64,000 nucleotides of DNA from Hyphomicrobiales bacterium. Its GTDB lineage: Bacteria > Pseudomonadota > Alphaproteobacteria > Rhizobiales > Methyloligellaceae. How positions within the stretch are numbered: position 1 is the stretch's first letter; each line of letters opens with the position of its first letter. The position numbers and the translations under genes are program-made. The stretch is taken from NCBI GenBank assembly GCA_021775525.1, contig JAJFHQ010000027.1, positions 1 through 64,000 on the forward strand, read 5' to 3'. Under the pieces are notes generated by a model. That model saw nothing but the letters and a program-made list of their open reading frames with translations, did no database searches and had not been told where the DNA came from. Shown here piece by piece: positions 45,070 to 54,296 of this stretch.

Positions 45070-45897
45070 CTACAGAAGCGTCCAGAAGAACCGGAGCGCG
45101 ACAATTGCCAGAAATGTGGCGAAGGCGATCTCAAGATTCCGCCGTGAAATTCCATGTGCCAGGCGCACACCGAGCGGCGCAGCAAGAACACTAACCGATG
45201 CAATGACAGCTGCTCCAAGAATATTTACATAGCCCAGTGAGCCGGGAGGCAAGCCTGTAGCGGCAAGCCCGGCCCAGATGAAACCAAGGGTTCCGGGAAT
45301 GGCAATCATTGGCCCGAAACCCGATGAAGTCGCAACCGCCTGATGAATTGTGCGGCCGTATAGCGTCATCATCATGGTTATGAATGCACCACCCCCAATG
45401 CTCATGAGCGTTGAAACGAGACCAATGACCATGCCGTAGAGCGCGCGTAGCGGATTACCTGGAATTGCATTGCCAAGCTTCCACTTGTCTCCCCCGAGAT
45501 AAAGCTTGAGGGAGAAGGCTGTCGCGGCGCCTGCCCAAACGGCCTTCAGAACGCTCTCATTGGAAAACCTGGCGACAAGAACCCCGAGGCACACTCCGGC
45601 GACAACCGGCAGCACAAAAGACCTGACAATATCCATGTCCACAGCCCCAGCTGCCTTGTGCGCAAAGAAAGAACGCAGTGACGTGGGCATGATGACGGCA
45701 AGGGATGTGCCGACGCACAGATGCATCCGCACAGATTCATCAACGCCAAGTACAGAAAACACTTCAAACAGGATGGGGACCAGTATCCCCCCGCCGCCAA
45801 TCCCTAGCATACCTGCAAGAATCCCGGTAACGAGGCCGGCAGCCAGCAGGACGCCAACGAGCCACAGGACCTCATTATGCGGCATCCCCAATATCAT
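45070..45897 (-). CDS. TauE/SafE family membrane transporter (sulfite/organic anion exporter-like)
   Basis: A 275-residue protein with about eight helices in two halves. Each half opens with the family's glycine motif: GMLGIGGGGILVPIL and STLMSIGGGAFITMMM. Members such as TauE export sulfite, sulfoacetate or other sulfonates, but many have unknown substrates. Because the window also encodes a SoeABC-like sulfite dehydrogenase 35 kb away, sulfite handling is worth considering, though the distance gives no operon support. The dusA gene lies 17 bp upstream on the same strand. Confidence 0.85.
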   Translation of the reverse strand: MILGMPHNEVLWLVGVLLAAGLVTGILAGMLGIGGGGILVPILFEVFSVLGVDESVRMHLCVGTSLAVIMPTSLRSFFAHKAAGAVDMDIVRSFVLPVVAGVCLGVLVARFSNESVLKAVWAGAATAFSLKLYLGGDKWKLGNAIPGNPLRALYGMVIGLVSTLMSIGGGAFITMMMTLYGRTIHQAVATSSGFGPMIAIPGTLGFIWAGLAATGLPPGSLGYVNILGAAVIASVSVLAAPLGVRLAHGISRRNLEIAFATFLAIVALRFFWTLL

Positions 45898-45914
45898 CTG
45901 ATCAGGTCCTGAAA

Positions 45915-46964
45915 TTACTCGGCGGCCACTGTGTGTGGATGATGTGAGCCTTGTACCTGCTCCAGTGCCGTATGCAAAACGGATATTCCTGCATCGTGAT
46001 TGGCGGCTTCTTCCGTGAGATATCGGCGATAAGCGCGCGCGCGTGGCTGGCCATGATAGAGGCCCAGAATATGCCGGATGAGATGATGCAGCCTTGTACC
46101 GGTGCTCAAATGGCGTTCGGCATAATCCGCGTAATTTTCAAGCACCTCTTCGCGTGTTGGCGCCACAAAGTCTTCGCCGTAAATACGGGCATCGACTTCC
46201 GCCATCAGATAGGGATTGTGATAGGCGGCCCGTCCCATCATGACGCCATCCACATGGGCGAGATGTGCCTCCGTCTCTTCCAGTGTCTCGATGCCGCCAT
46301 TAATGCAAATTTCAAGCTCGGGATGCGCCTGCTTCAGACGGTACACCCGGTCATAATCGAGCGGGGGCAAATCACGGTTCTGCTTGGGGCTCAAGCCTTC
46401 GAGCCATGCCTTGCGGGCATGGACAATGAAGGTTTCACATTCAGCTTGAGCAATCGTTGAAATAAAACGTTCCAAAGCCTGCTCGCTGTCCTGATCGTCT
46501 ATGCCGATACGGCATTTCACGGTGACCGGGACACCAACAGCCTTACGCATCCCTGCAACGCATGAAGCGACAAGCTCCGGCTCCGCCATCAGGCATGCCC
46601 CGAACCGGCCCGACTGCACCCGGTTGGAGGGACATCCCACATTGAGATTGATCTCGGCGTAACCAAAATCTTCGCCAATCCGGGCAGCTGCTGCCAGCTC
46701 ATCGGGATTGCTGCCGCCCAGCTGAAGTGCAACCGGTTGCTCAGCCGGATCAAAGCCAATCAGTTTTTCCCTGCTACCGTGAATGACCGCGGGTGCGGTC
46801 ACCATTTCGGTATAGAGCAGTGCCCGGGCTGAAATCAGCCTCAGGAAATAGCGGCAATGCCTGTCCGTCCAGTCCATCATCGGAGCGACGGAAAAACGCC
46901 GGTCTAAACCGCTCACAGGGCGTGATACGGGCTGTTGTTGTTCTGGACGCGAGTTATTGGACAT
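45915..46964 (-). CDS. dusA: tRNA-dihydrouridine(20/20a) synthase DusA
   Basis: A 349-residue FMN enzyme. It begins RRFSVAPMMDWTDRHCRYFLR as DusA does, has the signature NLNVGCPSNRVQSGRFGACLM with the catalytic Cys near residue 126, and the FMN phosphate-binding ICINGGIETLEE. It reduces uridines 20 and 20a in the tRNA D-loop. The next gene on the strand, the TauE/SafE gene, is 17 bp away. Confidence 0.94.
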   Translation of the reverse strand: MSNNSRPEQQQPVSRPVSGLDRRFSVAPMMDWTDRHCRYFLRLISARALLYTEMVTAPAVIHGSREKLIGFDPAEQPVALQLGGSNPDELAAAARIGEDFGYAEINLNVGCPSNRVQSGRFGACLMAEPELVASCVAGMRKAVGVPVTVKCRIGIDDQDSEQALERFISTIAQAECETFIVHARKAWLEGLSPKQNRDLPPLDYDRVYRLKQAHPELEICINGGIETLEETEAHLAHVDGVMMGRAAYHNPYLMAEVDARIYGEDFVAPTREEVLENYADYAERHLSTGTRLHHLIRHILGLYHGQPRARAYRRYLTEEAANHDAGISVLHTALEQVQGSHHPHTVAAE

Positions 46965-47169
46965 AAATTAACCGGGCAATAAAAAATTTCAGCTTGGTGT
47001 AATGGTCTTCTAAGCCTTTCCCGGAGCACGGGTCAAACGCGCGCTGCCGCGAGCCGGTGCCGAGTTTGTGGAGGTTCAGGCTGCCAACATAACCATCCCT
47101 CTATTTGCCTTTGATGGAAACTGGTTCTAAACAGCGGGTCCACAGCAACAAGCAGAACAGCTTCGCCCC

Positions 47170-49818
47170 ATGGATGACCCCTCACCGCAAACAATCCACC
47201 TGAAGGACTACGCGCCTTCCGATTACCTGATCGATACCGTCTCGCTCGACGTCAATCTTCACCCCACGGCCACGCGCGTACGTTCCAGGCTCGCCCTCCG
47301 GCCAAATCCTGATGCGGCTGCGAAGCCCGACACCCTGGTGCTTGATGGCGAAGCACTGCAACTGGATGAGTTGCGTCTGAATGCCGGCAAGCTCACTCCA
47401 TCTGACTACGAACTCACAGATAGCACGCTGACGATCCCGAACCTGCCTGACGGACCGTTCGAACTGGAGATCGTCACCTATTGCAATCCGGAAGCCAACA
47501 AGGCGCTGTCTGGTCTCTATCGCTCACGCGATATTTTCTGCACCCAGTGCGAGGCGCAAGGCTTTCGCCGCATCACATACTTTCTTGATCGTCCGGACGT
47601 TCTTGCGCGTTACACCACAAGGCTGCAAGCGGACAAGAAGATCGCCCCTGTCCTGCTCGCCAACGGCAACCTGGTCGAGACCGGCAAAAACAGCAATTCC
47701 GGCACGCATTACGCGGTCTGGGAAGACCCGCACCCCAAACCAAGTTACCTGTTCGCCATGGTCGGTGGTGCGCTCATCTGCGTGGCGGACAAATTCACAA
47801 CCATGTCAGGCCGCGAGGTTGACCTGCTCATTTATGTGGAGCCTGGAGAAGAAGACCGCTGTGCCTGGGCCGTGGAATCGCTCAAACGCTCAATGAAATG
47901 GGACGAGGAGCGCTTTGGCCGCGAATATGACCTGGATGTCTTTATGATCGTCGCTGTGAGCGACTTCAATATGGGCGCAATGGAAAATAAAGGCCTCAAC
48001 GTTTTCAACGACAAGCTGATCCTGGCACGGCCCGAAACCGCGACCGACGCCGACTACGCGGCGATTGAGGCTGTTATCGGACATGAATATTTTCACAACT
48101 GGACCGGCAACCGGGTCACTTGCCGAGACTGGTTCCAGTTGTGCCTGAAGGAAGGTTTGACGGTTTACCGGGACCAAGAATTTACATCCGACCTGCGCTC
48201 CCGACCTGTGGCGCGGATCAACGATGTGCGCTTGTTAAAGACACATCAGTTCCCCGAGGATAGTGGGCCATTGGCGCACCCTGTTAGGCCTGATTCATAT
48301 ATAGAAATCAATAACTTCTACACGGCTACCGTGTATGAAAAAGGGGCTGAACTCTGCCGCATGATCGAGACAATGGTTGGGCGTGACAGGTTCCGCGCCG
48401 CGACTGATCTCTATTTCGAGCGCCATGATGGCGATGCAGCAACAGTGGAAGATTTTATTTCCTGCATTGCCGAAGCAACCGGCATGGATATGGATCAGTT
48501 CATGCTGTGGTACAATCAGGCCGGAACACCCGAAGTCGTCGCATCGCTAACCTACTGCGCAAAGGAAAAGGTTGCGGAACTCAGTCTCAGCCAGGTTACA
48601 CCTGCGACTCCCGGGCAAACGAGAAAGCAGCCGCTTCATATGCCCATAAAACTTGGCCTGCTCGGTCAGAATGGCGATGATCTACCCCTGCAATTTGAAA
48701 GTGGTGAGCAAATCTCCGATGGGCTTATCCACCTGCGCGACGCCAAGCAGACATTCCGGTTTGCCAATATCCCCTCCCCACCGGTTCCCTCGCTTCTGCG
48801 GGGCTTTTCAGCTCCTATCAAGCTGACCTCACAATTGAGCGAACGCGATCTTGAGTTCCTCATGGCTAATGACAGTGATTTGTTCAACCGCTGGCAGGCC
48901 GGACAGAATTTTGCTTTACGCGTCCTCACGGTTGCCACAGCAGACATACGGAATGGCAGTGAGCCGGCGTCTGTCAGTGCCTTTATCGGCGCCTTGGCAG
49001 CGACTTTGAGAGACAAGTCGCTTGAACCGGCCTACCGCGCCGAGGTTCTGAAACTTCCCAGTGAATCAGATATCGCCCGTGAAATCGGCAAGGATGTCGA
49101 CCCCGATGCCATTCATAAGGCCCGTGATTGGCTCAGGGCGGAGGTTTCGCGTGAACTACACGGGGAACTCGAAGAACTCTACCAGACCAATGCCGTGCCT
49201 GGCCCTTACTCACCCGAAGCGGAAGATACCGGGAAACGCGCGCTGCGAAATGCGGCGTTGGCGCTCCTCGCCGCCTCTGGAGACGATAGCGAAGTGACAC
49301 GGGTCAGTGCGCATTATGAATCAGCGGCAAATATGACTGACAAAATCGCCGCACTGGGCGTGTTAACCCATACGGAAGGCAGAGCACGCGAGGCTGCTTT
49401 CAATGATTTCTACGAGCAATGGAAGAATGATCACCTTGTGATCGACAAATGGTTTGTCCTGCAAGCCATGTCGAGTTTGCCCGATGCTCATGAACGGGTG
49501 AAGGAACTGACTGCACATCCGCTGTTTTCAATGAAAACGCCAAACAAGGTGCGTGCACTGCTTGGCGCCTTCGCCAACATGAACCCGATCGGCTTCTGCC
49601 ATGCTGACGGTGCCGGGTTTCGGCTGGTAGCTGATGCGGTTCTTGAAATTGATGCGTTCAATCCACAGGTCTCAGCACGGCTACTGGGGGCATTCAAGAG
49701 CTGGAGAATGCTGGAATCAGCACGACAGTCGAAGGCAAAATCAGAACTCAAGCGCGTAGCATCGCATGACAACTTGTCACGCGATCTATATGAAATCGTG
49801 ACAAAAACACTGGACTAA
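47170..49818 (+). CDS. pepN: Aminopeptidase N
   Basis: An 882-residue M1 metallopeptidase of the gammaproteobacterial PepN type. The exopeptidase motif is GAMENKGLNVF; the zinc site is His305-Glu306-x2-His309 with Glu328 (HEYFHNWTGNRV, LKEGLTVYRDQEF). The C-terminal helical domain (about 560-882) is complete, so the length is normal. It removes N-terminal residues from peptides in the cytoplasm. No signal peptide is present. It seems to be monocistronic. Confidence 0.95.
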   Translation: MDDPSPQTIHLKDYAPSDYLIDTVSLDVNLHPTATRVRSRLALRPNPDAAAKPDTLVLDGEALQLDELRLNAGKLTPSDYELTDSTLTIPNLPDGPFELEIVTYCNPEANKALSGLYRSRDIFCTQCEAQGFRRITYFLDRPDVLARYTTRLQADKKIAPVLLANGNLVETGKNSNSGTHYAVWEDPHPKPSYLFAMVGGALICVADKFTTMSGREVDLLIYVEPGEEDRCAWAVESLKRSMKWDEERFGREYDLDVFMIVAVSDFNMGAMENKGLNVFNDKLILARPETATDADYAAIEAVIGHEYFHNWTGNRVTCRDWFQLCLKEGLTVYRDQEFTSDLRSRPVARINDVRLLKTHQFPEDSGPLAHPVRPDSYIEINNFYTATVYEKGAELCRMIETMVGRDRFRAATDLYFERHDGDAATVEDFISCIAEATGMDMDQFMLWYNQAGTPEVVASLTYCAKEKVAELSLSQVTPATPGQTRKQPLHMPIKLGLLGQNGDDLPLQFESGEQISDGLIHLRDAKQTFRFANIPSPPVPSLLRGFSAPIKLTSQLSERDLEFLMANDSDLFNRWQAGQNFALRVLTVATADIRNGSEPASVSAFIGALAATLRDKSLEPAYRAEVLKLPSESDIAREIGKDVDPDAIHKARDWLRAEVSRELHGELEELYQTNAVPGPYSPEAEDTGKRALRNAALALLAASGDDSEVTRVSAHYESAANMTDKIAALGVLTHTEGRAREAAFNDFYEQWKNDHLVIDKWFVLQAMSSLPDAHERVKELTAHPLFSMKTPNKVRALLGAFANMNPIGFCHADGAGFRLVADAVLEIDAFNPQVSARLLGAFKSWRMLESARQSKAKSELKRVASHDNLSRDLYEIVTKTLD

Positions 49819-50006
49819 CAAAGCACGTAATTCAACTGGCATTAAACGCGAAAAGCCAAGCCTTGCACAGGTTCTCCACATGTTCTCTCTAGACAAGAGG
49901 ACCGGTTTTCGAATCAATAGGGTTAGTGATTCGGAGATGCGGCACGTTTCTGTTTCATGGGACGAGGACCTTTTAGAGGGGGCAGAAACTGGCGCGGGCT
50001 CAGACC

Positions 50007-52286
50007 GTGCGCCAGGGCGGACTCACGTCTTTGGCGGACGAAAATTCTCAAAAGTTCAGCATAAAATTTCTTGAGAAATATCTCACAGAACGGGCATTGC
50101 GCCGGATCATCCCGTATCTCCTGATCCTGTTCTTCGTGATCTTGCTGGCCGGAACTACCGGACATTTTATATACGGCAAGCGCACTGCAATCGATAATGC
50201 GCGCAACAAGATATCCCTGATCGCAGATACCATCGCGGCGAATTTTCATTCCCAAAACGCATCAAACAAATCCGATTGGCAAAATCGTCTGGCGCGCAGT
50301 CTTCCGGCAGGCGCTACACTTGATGGACGCCGGGTGTTGCTGACCGATGGATCAGGAGCTGTTCAGGCCACCGCGCCCATTACCGCTAGGAGGGACGACA
50401 AGGCGCTGTTACAAATTCTTGGCAAAGATCAGCCCGTTACTACTTTTGGCGCCCAGGCCGGTGTCCTGCAACTCCAGCTTACCGATGGCCGCGATGCATT
50501 GGTTACCGTGAGGCACATCCCAAATTCCCAAGCACAGATCACATTAATACAGCCGACCGGGAAGGCTCTGGCAAAATGGCGTCGTGACGCCGCTGTGGAC
50601 ACCACACTTTCAATGACGACGGGTATTCTTCTGCTGCTGATCGGCGCCAGTTTTCGCTGGCTTTCTGATCGCGCAACCCGCGCCGAGGACGCCTTGTCAG
50701 CAAGACAACGGGACCTGGACATCACTTTTGACAAATCCGGCCTAGGTCTGTGGGACTGGAACATCGCACGTGGACATGTACGTGTCTCACGGGCCATGTG
50801 CGCCCTTGTGGGGTGGGATCAGGCGCATGAGATGCCTTACAAAAACATCGCCGCCGCGATTCACCCCGATGACAATCTATATGACACCGTAGAGGCCGCA
50901 GTCCGTCAGGGAAAAGAAAATTTCGATCAGACATTCCGTTTGCGCCATCAGGATGGCCACTGGCTAAACTTGCGTTTTAAAGGCGCTTTCAGCCGTGAAG
51001 GTCAGGGTGGCGAAACACATCTTATCGGCGTCGTTTCGCCAGGTAATGATGTCCAGTCCATGGCACACCCGGCACCAACCTCCGATATACGCCTTCATGA
51101 CGCCATTGAAGCCATCTCGGAAGCATTTGTCCTTTGGGATACGGACAACCGGCTTGTCATGTGCAACAGCAAGTACAAGCAGTTTTACAATCTGAGTGAT
51201 GAAGCCGTCGTACCCGGCACGGCTTATGAACGGATTATTGCCGAAGCAACAGCACCCATCGTGCACACCCATAATACCGTGAGCGACGACAAGTCTTCAG
51301 GGGCTCATACATATGAAGCCCAGCTGGAAGATGGCAATTGGCTGCATATCGATGAACGGCGCACCAATGATGGTGGTTTTGTGAGTGTAGGCACCGACAT
51401 CACCTCTCTGAAACAAAGTCAGCAGCGCCATGCTAAGAGCGAAGAAGAACTGAAAGCCACCATCCACGATCTACGGCATTCCAGGAGAGAGTTGGAGCAG
51501 CAGAAACAGCAGCTTGTTGACCTGATGGAAAAATATGCGCTTGAGAAAAACCGTGCCGAAGCAGCCAACCGCACCAAGTCGGAATTTCTGGCAAATATCA
51601 GCCACGAATTGAGGACGCCACTCAATGCCGTCATCGGCTTCTCCGAAGTCATGGAGAATGGCATGTTCGGACCTGTGGGCAATCAGAAATATGTTGAATA
51701 TGCCCGTGACATCCATGAGAGCGGAAAATACCTGCTCGAGGTCATCAACGACATTCTCGACATGTCAAAAATTGAGGCCGGACGCATCAATCTCAACATT
51801 AAGTCTCTGGATGCCGGAGAAATTGCCGAAGACAGCATCAAGGTGGTGGCCCAGTCAGCGGGCGAGCGCTCGATCGAGGTTAAACGCGCTGGACTGAAAG
51901 AGCTCAAGATGCGTGCCGATAAAAGGGCCGTGAAACAGATCTTGCTGAACCTGCTCTCCAATGCGGTGAAATTCACCCCCGACGCTGGCAAGGTCACGGT
52001 CCGGCTTTCAAAAGCAAAAGGGTACGCCAAAATCACCATTGCTGACACGGGAATAGGCATCCCTGAGAACGAGATCGGCAAGTTGGGCCGCCCCTTTGAG
52101 CAGGTGGAAAATCAGCTGACAAAAAGCCGCGCCGGGAGCGGTCTGGGGCTCGCGATCTCTCGATCGCTGGTAGAAATGCACGGGGGGAAATTCGAGATAA
52201 TGAGCGCTGAGTCAAAAGGCACAACAGTCATCTGCCACCTGCCACTCAAGCCAATATTGTCGGAGACCGCTTCGGAGGCTGCATAG
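50007..52286 (+). CDS. PleC-like sensor histidine kinase
   Basis: A 759-residue kinase. A transmembrane helix near 35-55 and another near 200-220 enclose a periplasmic part; a PAS domain follows at about 235-345 and a second at about 360-465 ending FVSVGTDITSLKQS; then a coiled coil, HisKA with NISHELRTPLNAVIGFSEV and HESGKYLLEVINDILDMSKIE, and HATPase with NLLSNAVKFTP and GSGLGLAIS. The sequence around the PAS-HisKA junction closely fits PleC of alphaproteobacteria, which acts on DivK and PleD. GTG 50007 is the listed start; it is uncertain. Confidence 0.85.
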   Translation: MRQGGLTSLADENSQKFSIKFLEKYLTERALRRIIPYLLILFFVILLAGTTGHFIYGKRTAIDNARNKISLIADTIAANFHSQNASNKSDWQNRLARSLPAGATLDGRRVLLTDGSGAVQATAPITARRDDKALLQILGKDQPVTTFGAQAGVLQLQLTDGRDALVTVRHIPNSQAQITLIQPTGKALAKWRRDAAVDTTLSMTTGILLLLIGASFRWLSDRATRAEDALSARQRDLDITFDKSGLGLWDWNIARGHVRVSRAMCALVGWDQAHEMPYKNIAAAIHPDDNLYDTVEAAVRQGKENFDQTFRLRHQDGHWLNLRFKGAFSREGQGGETHLIGVVSPGNDVQSMAHPAPTSDIRLHDAIEAISEAFVLWDTDNRLVMCNSKYKQFYNLSDEAVVPGTAYERIIAEATAPIVHTHNTVSDDKSSGAHTYEAQLEDGNWLHIDERRTNDGGFVSVGTDITSLKQSQQRHAKSEEELKATIHDLRHSRRELEQQKQQLVDLMEKYALEKNRAEAANRTKSEFLANISHELRTPLNAVIGFSEVMENGMFGPVGNQKYVEYARDIHESGKYLLEVINDILDMSKIEAGRINLNIKSLDAGEIAEDSIKVVAQSAGERSIEVKRAGLKELKMRADKRAVKQILLNLLSNAVKFTPDAGKVTVRLSKAKGYAKITIADTGIGIPENEIGKLGRPFEQVENQLTKSRAGSGLGLAISRSLVEMHGGKFEIMSAESKGTTVICHLPLKPILSETASEAA

Positions 52287-52287
52287 A

Positions 52288-52836
52288 TTATTGACGAGAG
52301 GGGGGGCTATCACCGGCCCGCTGGCCCTCCAAACGGCGGTTGCGGCGCCAGCGGCCCCGGAAGCTGGCACGGATATGGTTCAGAAGAGCTTCGCGCTCCT
52401 TCAACGTAAGACCCTTCAGCAAATCCAGCATCATGGTGTGCATGGATTGATGCTGTCCGGTTCTGAGTTCCCGAAACCGGGCAAACGCTTCTGAAACCTT
52501 GGTCTCATCATAAGGCTCTGTCAGAACAGCGTCCTTGGTGATCCGACGCTGCTCCCTGATTTTTTTTCTGATCTGCCGCACGGTTGTCCGGTGACGCTCC
52601 AGTAACTCGCCGGCATTTTGGCGTTTGGCTTGAGGCAAATCCTTCATCAATTTCTCGACTGCACCAGTGAAGATACGATGGCGCCTGTCTTTTCCACCAC
52701 CGTGCAACCACATGCGACCGGCAACCAGGCCTACGAACAGGAGGTTCAACCCAAGCGAGACGACCAGTAGAGGCCAGAGCCACCGCCGTTTCTTCGGCGC
52801 GCCTGCCTTGTCGCGTGATGTGGTGTCAGAGTTCAC
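52288..52836 (-). CDS. Periplasmic metal-sensor-like protein (CnrX/Spy type)
   Basis: A 182-residue protein with one membrane anchor (WLWPLLVVSLGLNLLFVGLV) and a basic, helical periplasmic part with His residues (DRRHRIFTG; GQHQSMHTMM), the pattern of the periplasmic heavy-metal-sensor family. It overlaps the anti-sigma gene by 4 bp. In the CnrYXH system of Cupriavidus a sensor of this fold works with an anti-sigma factor and an ECF sigma; the same three parts are present here. The metal, if any, is unknown. Confidence 0.75.
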   Translation of the reverse strand: MNSDTTSRDKAGAPKKRRWLWPLLVVSLGLNLLFVGLVAGRMWLHGGGKDRRHRIFTGAVEKLMKDLPQAKRQNAGELLERHRTTVRQIRKKIREQRRITKDAVLTEPYDETKVSEAFARFRELRTGQHQSMHTMMLDLLKGLTLKEREALLNHIRASFRGRWRRNRRLEGQRAGDSPPSRQ

Positions 52837-53351
52837 AGCAAATCCTCTGCATCTGAAGATGTGCCATCATCCAGCCAAGAAACGCTGTCGGCATCACCGC
52901 CAGAGCCGTTGATCGTGGCGATCTGAAATGCACTATCAAATGTCTGCCCTCCGACGCCCGCAACGCCGAGATAAAGCCCAAAGGCAAACGAAGCGGCCAG
53001 CGCCGCGGCTGGCCAGATAAGCGTTGTGCGCCGAACCCGCTGTGAAGGCGCAGACTGAACAGGCGCGGCCGCAATCGGCACCACCCGTGCCTCCCGCTCT
53101 GAATCATTTGTTGCGGCAGTCAAGATGCGTGCTTTAAGTGCATCACTTGCCCTCAATACTGGAGTTGAGGCCATGACCTGCTCAAGTGCTTGCGCCTCAC
53201 CAAGCAGTGCCCGAGCTTGAGCCTGCGTTTCCACAAGCATCTCGAGTCCCGCACGCTCCCTTGAAGGCCAGCGGGCAGGATTCGCACCATAAATATCAAG
53301 CACCTCTTCCAGCCTGAAAATTTGCGTCTTGGTGTCCTTATGCAGTGTCAT
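52833..53351 (-). CDS. Membrane anti-sigma factor-like protein
   Basis: A 172-residue protein with a cytoplasmic N-terminal half (LEEVLDIYGANPARWPSRER) and one transmembrane helix at about 110-133 (TTLIWPAAALAASFAFGLYL), then a short acidic periplasmic tail. It stands between an ECF sigma gene (13-bp gap) and a periplasmic sensor gene (4-bp overlap), which marks it as the anti-sigma link. No zinc-finger anti-sigma motif is visible. Confidence 0.72.
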   Translation of the reverse strand: MTLHKDTKTQIFRLEEVLDIYGANPARWPSRERAGLEMLVETQAQARALLGEAQALEQVMASTPVLRASDALKARILTAATNDSEREARVVPIAAAPVQSAPSQRVRRTTLIWPAAALAASFAFGLYLGVAGVGGQTFDSAFQIATINGSGGDADSVSWLDDGTSSDAEDLL

Positions 53352-53364
53352 ATCTCTGAGCTCA

Positions 53365-53940
53365 TCACTGGGGCATTTCCGGTAGAAATGCCTTCCATTG
53401 CGTTTTCAAACTCTTCTTTAGTGCCCTGCGCCCACGCGCCAAAAGAGATTCCACGGCTTCCACGCTGGCATCCATTGCCTCCGCTACCGCATTCATGGAC
53501 AAATTCTCGTAGTGGAACAAGACCAGTGCCGCCCTTTGCCGCTCCGGAAGCGCTTGAAGCGCTGTGTCCATATAATCCTGTAAATCCTCTTCTTCGAGGG
53601 TCAATTGCTGAGTTGCCTCGCTGGTGACTTCGGGCAATTCGTCGACCGTTTCTTCTCTGCGCGCGCGCATCCGGTCGATGCATGAGTTCACTGTTACCCT
53701 GTAGAGCCACGTGGAGACCTGCGCACGGCCACCTTCCCAACGGTCCGCCTGCCGCCACAGCCTCAGGAAGACATCCTGGGCGACGTCTTCCGCTTCCATC
53801 TCGTCGCCAAGCATGCGTCGCGCCACCGCGAGCACGCGGTCTATGCCGGAGTCCACAAGCTGCTGATAGGCCTGAGCATCGCCCTGCGACACCCGCGCCA
53901 TCAACACCTGGTCGGCTTGCCTTGCCTCGTCTGATGGCAC
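53365..53940 (-). CDS. ECF-type RNA polymerase sigma factor
   Basis: A 191-residue group IV sigma factor. Region 2 includes AVARRMLGDEMEAEDVAQDVFLRLW, here cited by location (about 35-60), and STWLYRVTVNSCIDRMR; region 4 includes LPERQRAALVLFHYENLSMN and MDASVEAVESLLARGRRALK. It is the first gene of a sigma, anti-sigma, sensor trio transcribed leftward. It likely drives its own operon and a small envelope-stress or metal regulon. Confidence 0.9.
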   Translation of the reverse strand: MPSDEARQADQVLMARVSQGDAQAYQQLVDSGIDRVLAVARRMLGDEMEAEDVAQDVFLRLWRQADRWEGGRAQVSTWLYRVTVNSCIDRMRARREETVDELPEVTSEATQQLTLEEEDLQDYMDTALQALPERQRAALVLFHYENLSMNAVAEAMDASVEAVESLLARGRRALKKSLKTQWKAFLPEMPQ

Positions 53941-53967
53941 GCTTATGCATCTCCGGATATGTGATCG

Positions 53968-54180
53968 TCAGTGTCTCCCCACTATATGGCGTATACCAGC
54001 CGGTATTTCATCCTTTGTCATCCAGCTTTCAGCATTCAGGGTCATCCAGTTTTGAGTCTCACCACCTGCAATAAGGCTGGTCCCGGAACCAATATGACTG
54101 ATCGCGAAACTCGCGCTAAGCACGCCCAGCGCCACCGCGCCGACAGCAAGACCGATAAATTTCAATGCACCCAAGGCCAA
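53968..54180 (-). CDS. Small single-pass membrane protein upstream of the sigma factor
   Basis: A 70-residue frame with a TTG start behind GGAG at 8-bp spacing; no ATG is available before the membrane helix and a stop lies just upstream. Residues about 4-27 form a glycine/alanine-rich membrane helix (FIGLAVGAVALGVLSASFAI), followed by a soluble tail with two Trp-Met pairs. It is 27 bp upstream of the ECF sigma gene and may belong to its operon. No family is recognised. Confidence 0.42.
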   Translation of the reverse strand: MALGALKFIGLAVGAVALGVLSASFAISHIGSGTSLIAGGETQNWMTLNAESWMTKDEIPAGIRHIVGRH

Positions 54181-54296
54181 TTGCGATCTCCATTATTCTA
54201 TCATTCACCGCTTTAACGCCCTGAACAGGGGGGTTATCTCTCATACGTATAAAAGGGCCCGTGTCCGTCGCAAAAAACGACGTAGAAATCAGATTG

